Of a stretch of DNA of 64,000 nucleotides, positions 53,702-60,227 are shown piece after piece (within the stretch, counting starts at the first letter, position 1; each line of letters opens with the position of its first letter). This DNA is from a bacterium. GTDB taxonomy: Bacteria > Hinthialibacterota > Hinthialibacteria > H5-UNCL2. The notes under the pieces were generated by a model. It saw only the letters and a list, made by a program, of their open reading frames with translations. It did no database searches and was not told where the DNA came from. Location of the stretch: positions 248,001 to 312,000 of the forward strand of contig JABTUV010000001.1 in the NCBI GenBank assembly GCA_015075175.1. The letters are read 5' to 3'. Position numbers and translations under genes: made by a program.

Positions 53702-54115
53702 TCATGCCGGGGATTCGGGAAGGCCGTTGACCATCCGAATGATCCCGTCTTTCAGGAGCGATGAACCGAAATTGATGAGAAGGCCGACCTTCTTGTCGGA
53801 CAAGCGGAGATAGGTCAGGAGCTGTTTCGGATGGACCCTCGCCAATTCCTCGACCGATTTCAACTCCACGATCACGCTATCTTCCACAATCATGTCGGCG
53901 CGAAAGCCTTGTTCCATGACGACGCTTTCGTATCGGACGGGGATGGCGACCTCTGTTTGCACGCGAAACCCGCGCTTTCGCAGTTCATGCGCGAGGACCG
54001 CAAGATACACCGACTCCAGCAAGCCGGGGCCAAGCTGGCGATGCACGTGAACCGCCGCGTCCACGATCGCTCCCGAGACTTGATTGATCCTGCTCTCCGG
54101 TGCTTCACTCGCCAC
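53702..54115 (-). CDS. GxxExxY protein
   Basis: 137 residues from a GTG at 54115 (ASEAPESRINQVSGAIVDAA). The longer frame upstream translates repeat DNA and is not conserved. The name motif is present (HRQLGPGLLESVYLAVLAHE). Further family marks are a nuclease-like core (FRADMIVEDSVIVELKSVEE), which resembles a PD-(D/E)xK arrangement (D, then ELK), and the ending HPKQLLTYLRLSDKKVGLLI and FGSSLLKDGI. Function is not established. The gene is bracketed by inverted 41-bp repeat arrays, as if carried on a mobile cassette. Confidence 0.85.
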   Translation of the reverse strand: MASEAPESRINQVSGAIVDAAVHVHRQLGPGLLESVYLAVLAHELRKRGFRVQTEVAIPVRYESVVMEQGFRADMIVEDSVIVELKSVEELARVHPKQLLTYLRLSDKKVGLLINFGSSLLKDGIIRMVNGLPESPA

Positions 54116-54183
54116 GCCAGGACACCTCGTGTGACAACATTTACTCACTCGGCCATGAATAATCTGTCTTCTGACGGCAGGCG

Positions 54184-54203
54184 CAACACGCTGCGCAACT
54201 ACG
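54184..54203 (-). repeat. Head of the GTAGTTGCGCAGC repeat family
   Basis: GTAGTTGCGCAGCGTGTTGC (minus strand) upstream of the GxxExxY gene. The inner hairpin of the full REP2 copies is not recognisable here. Confidence 0.5.
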
Positions 54204-54248
54204 CCGTATTGCAGCCACTCCGTCCATGGCCACGTTAACACGGATAAT

Positions 54249-54398
54249 CTCCGCGCGCTCTGCGTCTCTGCGCGATTGCTATGACATTTCTCCGCGCGCA
54301 CTGCGCCTCTGCGCGATTAGTATGATATTTCTCCGCGCCCTCTGCGCCTCTGCGCGATTAGTATGACATTTCTCCGCGCGCACTGCGCCTCTGCGCGC
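54249..54398 (+). repeat. 41-bp repeat array, right side
   Basis: About 3.6 tandem copies of a 41-bp unit (CTCCGCGCGCACTGCGCCTC plus TGCGCGATTAGTATGATATTT), starting at 54249, 54290, 54331 and 54372. They are the reverse complement of the units at 53592-53673. There are no spacers, so it is not a CRISPR array. It lies between the GxxExxY gene and the end of the SagB-like gene. Confidence 0.85.
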
Positions 54399-54400
54399 CC

Positions 54401-55147
54401 TTATCTCTTCTTCCCCGTCGCCGCGAGATAGATGACAAACTCATTCTCTCCATCCAGGCCCAGCAGTTGATTGCAGGCTCCATCGTCGTAGGCGGCGATG
54501 GCGCAGCATCCCGCGCCGATGGACTCGCAGGCGAGATAGAGGTTCTGGCAGACGTGGCCGGCGTCCATGCAAAGATAGCGATAGCCGCGGTCGCCGTAGC
54601 GCGAGGTCATGCGCTCGGCGACGGCGCTCCAGATGAAACAGCACGCTCCCTCTCCCGCGAAGGGTTGGTCGAGACAGGCGGCGACCAGCGCGGGGGCGAA
54701 GGCGTCGTGGGACACTGCGATGTTGTCGTAACGCACCAGCGCGTGTTCGCCCGGCAGGTAGCGATAGACGCCGCGCGCAACGCCTTCAACTGCTGTGACG
54801 GAGAGGTAGGTCTCAAAGGCATGGCGCGCGCCCGCCGAGGGGACGGTGCGATACTTGCGCTCCTCGGGATTCACCATTCCCTGGGTGGCGAAGCAGAGCC
54901 ACGCCAGTTCTTCGAGGCGGTAGGGCGTGTCGGCGTACTGGCGCAGCGAGCGGCGCTGCACGACCAGCCGCCGGAAGTCGCTGTCTTCCAGCGCGACGGC
55001 CTCGGGGCGCGGCAGGGCGATGCGAGGGACATGGGAGGCCGGCACGGAGAGCGGCGGCAGCGACGTCGGTCCCTTGGGACGGCTGACCTGCCGGCCGTAT
55101 TCCGTCTCCTTCCAGAAAAGTTTTCCGATGGACTTGGACGCGGGCAT
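54401..55147 (-). CDS. SagB/ThcOx-type FMN oxidoreductase (nitroreductase family)
   Basis: 248 residues. The opening segment SIGKLFWKETEYGRQVSRPK and the core RRSLRQYADTPYRLEELAWL, RTVPSAGARHAFETYLSV, GVYRYLPGEHAL, AGHVCQNLYLACESIGAGCC are the standard SagB-type marks. These enzymes oxidise azoline rings in peptide antibiotics, but many stand-alone members occur without a cyclodehydratase and their function is unknown. None is present here. It is divergent from adk. Confidence 0.9.
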   Translation of the reverse strand: MPASKSIGKLFWKETEYGRQVSRPKGPTSLPPLSVPASHVPRIALPRPEAVALEDSDFRRLVVQRRSLRQYADTPYRLEELAWLCFATQGMVNPEERKYRTVPSAGARHAFETYLSVTAVEGVARGVYRYLPGEHALVRYDNIAVSHDAFAPALVAACLDQPFAGEGACCFIWSAVAERMTSRYGDRGYRYLCMDAGHVCQNLYLACESIGAGCCAIAAYDDGACNQLLGLDGENEFVIYLAATGKKR

Positions 55148-55294
55148 GGACGGCTCCTGGTGGAAGCAGGTGAGACGCGAGGGATGCGCGTCGCAGCATC
55201 CTTAGCATACGCGTGTGTTGACTGGCAACATGTAAATGGTTAAGCTGATGGAGAAGGTTGCGACCTGCCGATGCACGAGTGAGGTTGACCGACC

Positions 55295-56041
55295 ATGAGT
55301 GAAAACCACGACCGCGCCGCGTGGCTCGCCGGCCCCGGGGCGTCATGCCGGGCTGACGAGCCCTATCCCGAGCGTTCCTACCGCATGATCCTTTTGGGCG
55401 CGCCGGGCGCCGGCAAGGGCACGCAGGCGGAATTCCTGTGCGCGCGCCTGGGAACCTGCCATCTTTCCACCGGTGACGTGTTTCGCGCCGCCAAGTGCAT
55501 GTCGGGCGGGCTGTCGCCCGCCATGCAGACGGCGATGGAGTACATGCAGCGCGGCGACCTCGTGCCCGACGTGATCGTGATCGAGATGGTGCGCGAGCGC
55601 GTCAGTTGCCTGCAGTGCAACTACGGGTTCCTCCTGGACGGGTTTCCGCGCACCGTGGCGCAGGCCGAGGCGCTTGACGAAATGCTGGCGTCCAAGGGAG
55701 TTAAGTTGGACGCCGTACTCAGTTATGAACTGTCCGTGGAGGAGGTGGTGGCGCGGCTGTCGGGGCGGCGCACGTGCCGCAGCTGCCAGACGACGTTTCA
55801 CGTGACAAGCAAGCCGTCGCAGCGCGACGGGGTGTGCGACAGGTGCGGGGGGGAGCTCTACCAGCGCGAGGACGACCGGCCGGAGGCGATTCGCGTGCGC
55901 ATGGCGGCCTATCGCGAGAGTACCGCGCCGCTGGAGGAATACTACAACCGCGAGGGGCTGCTCGTACCCATCTCCGCCGAAGGGACGCCGGAGGAGGTGT
56001 TCATGCGCACGGCCGAGGCGCTGAACCAGCGGCTGGGGTAG
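55295..56041 (+). CDS. adk: Adenylate kinase
   Basis: Converts AMP and ATP to ADP. P-loop GAPGAGKGTQ, AMP-site LSTGDVFRAA, and LLDGFPRTVAQAEALDEMLA. The LID is of the zinc type, with two Cys pairs (CRSCQTTFHV, CDRCGGELYQREDD). From the ATG at 55295 the protein has 248 residues; starting at the ATG 30 codons later (55385), just before ILLGAPGAGK, it has 218, the usual length. The upstream ATG has a GAGG 10 bases away, so I keep it with low certainty. It is away from the secY operon where adk often lies. The 268-bp gap after it holds only GC-rich short repeats and the terminator of the convergent gene. Confidence 0.92.
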   Translation: MSENHDRAAWLAGPGASCRADEPYPERSYRMILLGAPGAGKGTQAEFLCARLGTCHLSTGDVFRAAKCMSGGLSPAMQTAMEYMQRGDLVPDVIVIEMVRERVSCLQCNYGFLLDGFPRTVAQAEALDEMLASKGVKLDAVLSYELSVEEVVARLSGRRTCRSCQTTFHVTSKPSQRDGVCDRCGGELYQREDDRPEAIRVRMAAYRESTAPLEEYYNREGLLVPISAEGTPEEVFMRTAEALNQRLG

Positions 56042-56240
56042 AATAGGGAGTGCGGCAGCTTGCCGCCGCTGCGAGAGGAGCGTGCGGCGCGGCGGCGTTC
56101 CCGCCGCCGAGACCGGCGAACCGATGTCGCCGTTACGGGGCGCTGGCTGAAGCGTGTGGGCAAGATGCCCACACGCGAGCCGGCAAGATGCCGGCGCTAC
56201 CGAATCTCATCCCCTCTCCAGGCAATCACGTACCAAGAAA

Positions 56241-56273
56241 AACGCCGGAGGGTTGAAGTAACCCTCCGGCGTT
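56241..56273 (-). terminator. Rho-independent terminator of the TlpA-like gene
   Basis: AACGCCGGAGGGTT pairs with AACCCTCCGGCGTT (14 bp, 5-base loop). On the minus strand it is followed by TTTTTCTTGG, a proper T-run, about 37 bases after the stop of the minus-strand gene. Confidence 0.85.
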
Positions 56274-56309
56274 GTCGCCTTCCCGCAAAACCGGGTCGGT
56301 GGGATGAAC

Positions 56310-57800
56310 TCAGTCGGCCTTGGAGGTCGTGGTCGGCCCGGACGCCAGCGGCCTGGACTTGTACTGACCGGACGCCGGTTTCGCCAGAGCCTCTTGGATT
56401 TCTTCTTCCAGCTTCTTGAAGCCCTCGCCTGAGCCGGGCCGCCCCTCGATGACTCCGCCAAAACCCGTCAGGGCGTGAACCACGGTCCCGTCGCGGTCGA
56501 TGAGATAGAACTGCGGGATGCCGCCCACGCCATAGGCCGCTTTGACCGACTGGTCCTTGTCGAGCGCGATGGTGTGGGTGGTGCCTTCCTTCTCAAGGAA
56601 GGCCGCGATTTTGCCCTCGGTGGCAATATCGTTTCTGTCGGAGTTGATTCCGAGAACGACGAAACCCTGGTCGCGGTACTTCTCGTCCCACTTCTTGATG
56701 TCGGGCAGCGACCGCGTGCACCATCCGCACCAAGTCGCCCAGAAGTCCAGGAGGACGACCTTGCCCTCCAACTCCTTGACGCTCTTGACCGGGCCGGAGA
56801 AAAACTCCAGCGAGGCCAGCGTGGGATGGGGATTGTTGACCAGATTGGCGCGGGCATCGTCGGCGGCCTTGCGGCGGGCCAGGGCGTCCGCTTGCTGCTT
56901 GGCGGCGGCGGCTTTCTGCTCTTCGCTCATCCTGTTGATGTCCGCGTCGGTAAGACCCGGGCGGTAGAAATAACTGACCGCCGTTCGGCCGCCTTCGCCG
57001 CGCGTAAAGTCCATGACCCGCCAGCCCTCTTTGGGCTGTATGGTCGCCAGTTCGGGCGAACCCTTGAATTTGAAGTCGGCCTTGACGACCTTGCGCGTGG
57101 TCACGAGTCCCGGAGACGGGGGCGCAATCTCCGACGTGACGGCATCCAGGTCCAGAGTGTCGGGCATGAAGCCCACAACCTCGGTGGGATACCAGGCGCC
57201 CTGCGGCGACTGCTGGTAGCCGCGATACAGCGTCACGCTGTTGAAAACGCGCCCGCGCATGAGGGGGCTGCTCATGGAGCTGGCCATGAGAACCGGCGCG
57301 AATCCCTTGGCGGGGTCCACGATGGCGACGCGCTGACCGGCGGAAATGCGCAACATTCTGTCCGGCGTCTCCACCACCGTGGCATCCTTCATGTTCGCCA
57401 GGCTGGGGAAAAGCTGGCCGTAGGACGCGCCCTTGTTTTCACCGCTGCGAATGGAGAGCGTGCCGGTCGCGTCCGCCGCCGCGGGCAGCGATACGACGCG
57501 GCTCTCCTTGCCATCCCAGGTGGTGATGCTCCGGGACGTGACTTCCCGATCGCCGCGCTTGGAGATGCTCTCCGATTCGCTGCGCGCCATGCCGCCGAAG
57601 AGCATCAGCTTGTCCGTCGACTGGGAGGTCGTCTCCCTGCCCGCCGTGGTGTCCTGCACGCTGACCGACTGCACGACCAGCAAGCAGTTGTCCAGCTTGG
57701 CCCGATTCTCGTCGATTTTCCCCAGGACCGTCTCCAAGTCCTTGGCCTGCGCCAGGCCCGCCGCCAAGCACAGCACCATCGCCGCCGCCAGATGTTTCAT
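56310..57800 (-). CDS. Exported thioredoxin-like (TlpA/ResA-type) protein with an N-terminal lipid-binding-like domain
   Basis: 496 residues. The signal peptide is HLAAAMVLCLAAGLAQA. Residues about 25-260 form a LolA/DUF2092-like beta domain (LLVVQSVSVQDTTAGRETTS; KLMLFGGMARSESESISKRG; LYRGYQQSPQGAWYPTEVVG). A charged coiled-coil linker leads to the thioredoxin fold (about 335-470): VVLLDFWATWCGWCTRSLPD with the CGWC redox pair, FVVLGINSDRND, AYGVGGIPQFYLIDRDGTVV with the cis-Pro. The redox motif differs from the usual CPxC of ResA. It would reduce or oxidise periplasmic disulfides. A terminator follows. Confidence 0.88.
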   Translation of the reverse strand: MKHLAAAMVLCLAAGLAQAKDLETVLGKIDENRAKLDNCLLVVQSVSVQDTTAGRETTSQSTDKLMLFGGMARSESESISKRGDREVTSRSITTWDGKESRVVSLPAAADATGTLSIRSGENKGASYGQLFPSLANMKDATVVETPDRMLRISAGQRVAIVDPAKGFAPVLMASSMSSPLMRGRVFNSVTLYRGYQQSPQGAWYPTEVVGFMPDTLDLDAVTSEIAPPSPGLVTTRKVVKADFKFKGSPELATIQPKEGWRVMDFTRGEGGRTAVSYFYRPGLTDADINRMSEEQKAAAAKQQADALARRKAADDARANLVNNPHPTLASLEFFSGPVKSVKELEGKVVLLDFWATWCGWCTRSLPDIKKWDEKYRDQGFVVLGINSDRNDIATEGKIAAFLEKEGTTHTIALDKDQSVKAAYGVGGIPQFYLIDRDGTVVHALTGFGGVIEGRPGSGEGFKKLEEEIQEALAKPASGQYKSRPLASGPTTTSKAD

Positions 57801-58026
57801 GTTATGCTCCTTCTTGAATCATGCCGTTTGCCGGCAGCCTTGGCCGCCGAATATGCTTGACCAATGTCGGTTCAGCCTAGACGAACGCAAAGCCATAGTA
57901 AAGACGAAGGTTTGTCCAAAGCGTTTCAAGGAAGGAAGAGGATTCGCCGTGTTCTTGATCCCGCCTCAAAACACGCTTTCATAGATATAGCCCATGCGAC
58001 GTCGCAAGTATCTTCAAACATTGAAG

Positions 58027-58055
58027 TTGACATCGTAGGTCGGTTGTGTGAGAAT
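58027..58055 (+). promoter_or_regulatory. Promoter of the CBS-domain gene
   Basis: TTGACA (58027-58032), 17-base spacer, GAGAAT (58050-58055). The expected start is about 25 bases before the ATG at 58086. The rest of the 57801-58085 gap has no conserved ORF. Confidence 0.5.
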
Positions 58056-58085
58056 GCGTTTACTCCAGCCCGTAGGGGGAACGCC

Positions 58086-58517
58086 ATGGCAACGATCAGG
58101 GACATTCTGATGCGGAAGGGGACTTACGTAGCCTCCGTCAGCCCGGAGACGACCGTGCTGGAGGCCGCTAGGCTGATGAACGAGGAGAAGATCGGCGCGG
58201 TAGTCGTCGCCGAAGAGGGCAAGATGGCGGGCATCTTTACCGAGCGGGACATCCTGCGGCGCGTGGTGGCGGTAGGGCGCGATCCCAATACCACCACGGT
58301 CGCCGAAGTGATGACGGCGCAGGTCGCCTGCGGCCGCATGAACACCAGCCTGGAGGAATGTCGCTCGGTGATGACCAACCGGCGCATCCGGCATCTGCCC
58401 GTGATCGACGACGAGCAGCGGCTGGCAGGGATCGTGACCATCGGCGACCTCATGGCCTGGGAACTCTCCGACCATAAAGACACCATTCAGTTTCTACACG
58501 CCTATATCATGCATTGA
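58086..58517 (+). CDS. Tandem CBS-domain protein
   Basis: 143 residues starting at ATG 58086 (MATIRDILMRKGTYVASVSP) behind GTAGGGGGAAC. Two CBS domains follow (PETTVLEAARLMNEEKIGAV, FTERDILRRVVAVGRD; then SLEECRSVMTNRRIRHLPVI, IVTIGDLMAWE). A stand-alone CBS pair usually binds adenine nucleotides and regulates another protein. The partner is unknown. The sequence upstream in frame is not conserved. Confidence 0.9.
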   Translation: MATIRDILMRKGTYVASVSPETTVLEAARLMNEEKIGAVVVAEEGKMAGIFTERDILRRVVAVGRDPNTTTVAEVMTAQVACGRMNTSLEECRSVMTNRRIRHLPVIDDEQRLAGIVTIGDLMAWELSDHKDTIQFLHAYIMH

Positions 58518-58616
58518 AGTGGTGTGAATGGTCCCCATGGGACCTAGGGGACGTATGCAAACAAGCCGGACACAGGCAGGAAGGTCTGTACCACCCGGTT
58601 GGGGAGGGCCAGCCGC

Positions 58617-59654
58617 TTAAAGCCCGAGTTCACGGACGATCAGGTCGCGGTTCTCTTTGACCCAGAGCACGAGTTTTTCCACGCCGGAGCGGGGATCGAC
58701 GCGGGGCGCCCAGCCCAGTTCCGCGCGCGCCTTGCGGATGTCGGAGACGTAAACCGGCTGGTCGCCGGGCCGCCAATCGGCGAAGGTCCGCGGAATCGGC
58801 TTCCCCAACAGCTCTTCCAGCTCGGCAAGCAGGGCCAAAAGTGAGCGGGTGTGCGACGGCCCGCCGCCGATGTTGTAAATGCGCCCGGATACCTGGTCGA
58901 TGCGGTCCAGCGCCGCCTGGTAGGCGGCGACCAGGTCCTCGACGTAGAGCACGTCGCGCACCTGCTTGCCGTCGCCGTAGATGGTGATGGGCCGATCCAG
59001 CAGCGCCGCGATCGTGAACCAGGCGACCCAGCCCTGATCCTCGATGCCGAATTGCCGCGTGCCGTAAATGCACGACTGCCGAAAGACGACCGTGGAGAGG
59101 CCGTAGATGCGCGCGTAGTCGCGCACGTACTGGTCCGCGGCTCCCTTCGAGCAGCCGTAGGGCGAGTGGAAGTCCAATGTCATGGACTCGGAAATCCCCT
59201 CAGGATGGTCGCGGTAGCGATAGTGATCCGATTCCTCGACCACGGCGACGTCCTCCATGCCGCCATAGACCTTGTTGGTAGAGGCGAAAAGGACGACGGG
59301 AGGGCGGGGCATGGCGCGGGCCGTCTCCAGCACGTTAAATGTCCCGGCGGCGTTGATCTCGAAGTCCTGGCGCGGGTTGGCCACGGAAGTCGTCACGGCG
59401 ACCTGCGCCGCCAGGTGGATGATGACGTCGATGTCGGGGAACTTTTCGACCAGGTGGGCGAGGTCGCGCGGACGGGTGATGTCGCCGCCCATGAAACGCA
59501 GGCCGGGATGGCGTTCGGTCAGCCATTGGATGTTGCTGCGGCTGCCGCGGCGCGAGAGATTGTCGAAGACGACGAGCTCGTGGCCCCGGCGGGCGAAGTG
59601 GTCGGCGGTGTGCACGCCGATGAAGCCGGCGCCTCCAATCACGCAGATTCTCAT
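58617..59654 (-). CDS. NAD-dependent nucleotide-sugar epimerase (CDP-paratose 2-epimerase-like)
   Basis: 345-residue extended short-chain dehydrogenase. The NAD-binding motif is RICVIGGAGFIGVHTADHFA. Other marks are VFDNLSRRGSRSNIQWLTER, IIHLAAQVAVTTSVANPRQD, LFASTNKVYGG, the catalytic Y and K in SPYGCSKGAADQYVRDYARI, and DVLYVEDLVAAYQAAL. The RRGSRSNIQWL segment and the N in FASTNKVYGG are characteristic of CDP-paratose/tyvelose 2-epimerases rather than GalE. The product likely feeds surface polysaccharide. No other sugar gene is adjacent. Confidence 0.88.
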   Translation of the reverse strand: MRICVIGGAGFIGVHTADHFARRGHELVVFDNLSRRGSRSNIQWLTERHPGLRFMGGDITRPRDLAHLVEKFPDIDVIIHLAAQVAVTTSVANPRQDFEINAAGTFNVLETARAMPRPPVVLFASTNKVYGGMEDVAVVEESDHYRYRDHPEGISESMTLDFHSPYGCSKGAADQYVRDYARIYGLSTVVFRQSCIYGTRQFGIEDQGWVAWFTIAALLDRPITIYGDGKQVRDVLYVEDLVAAYQAALDRIDQVSGRIYNIGGGPSHTRSLLALLAELEELLGKPIPRTFADWRPGDQPVYVSDIRKARAELGWAPRVDPRSGVEKLVLWVKENRDLIVRELGL

Positions 59655-59740
59655 GGAATGAGTGGGACTCCCAAGGGTGCTAGTGTGACGGAAGGCACTA
59701 TAGTTACGGGACCGAGGCGGGGCAACGGGGATTTGCGAGC

Positions 59741-60133
59741 GGGACAGTCACCAATTCCGCGGGGAAGTCTTCCGCGCCATGCGAGCATATAGCTTGCGGA
59801 ATTGGCGCCTGTTCCGAAAATAGAGGCGACCAGGAATACTCCGAAAAAAAGAAAAACCGAGTCCTCGAGTAGCGGCGCGCCGGCGGGTCCACTTGAGAGG
59901 CAACCTCCACCTCCGCGCCGCGTATCGGAGGGAGCAGCACGTCCAGGCCGTCCTCTCGATGCGCGCGCAGAAGTTACTTCGCACTTGGCAGGCGATCCGG
60001 CGCGCCGCTACTCGAGGACTCGGTTCTGCCTTTCTGGAAAACGTCCTCGGACGGCCTGCGCAGACAGGCGCCCATTGCCCATCATTCCGTTGCTCTTACG
60101 CGGGTCTGGGCGCGGGCAATGGGTGACTGTCCC
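59741..60133. repeat. 393-bp palindromic composite element (two inverted REP1 units with GGGACAGTC ends)
   Basis: Left unit: GGGACAGTCACC, hairpin (CCAATTCCGC 59751-59760 with GCGGAATTGG 59796-59805), CGCCTGTTCC, A-rich spacer, REP1 copy 4 (59857-59932). Right unit, inverted: REP1 copy 5 (59948-60023), GACAGGCGCC, hairpin (CATTGCCC with GGGCAATG), GGTGACTGTCCC ending 60133. A second GTGACTGTCCC follows at 60147-60157. The whole is a large imperfect palindrome filling most of the gap between the epimerase and radical SAM genes. It encodes nothing. Confidence 0.8.
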
Positions 60134-60227
60134 AAGTCGAAAATGGGTGACTGTCCCGGCCCGGATGTGGTAACCTGACCGCGCTTCAGCCGAGGGCCCT
60201 CGCGCATGGCTGATCCTGGGAGCGACC

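Noticed and set aside
54249-54398. CRISPR array
   Set aside because: The 41-bp units are contiguous with no unique spacers, and no cas genes are present. The same holds for the 45-bp spaced repeat at 14664-14857.
59741-60133. Insertion sequence
   Set aside because: No transposase reading frame is present in or beside the element; it is at most a non-autonomous element.
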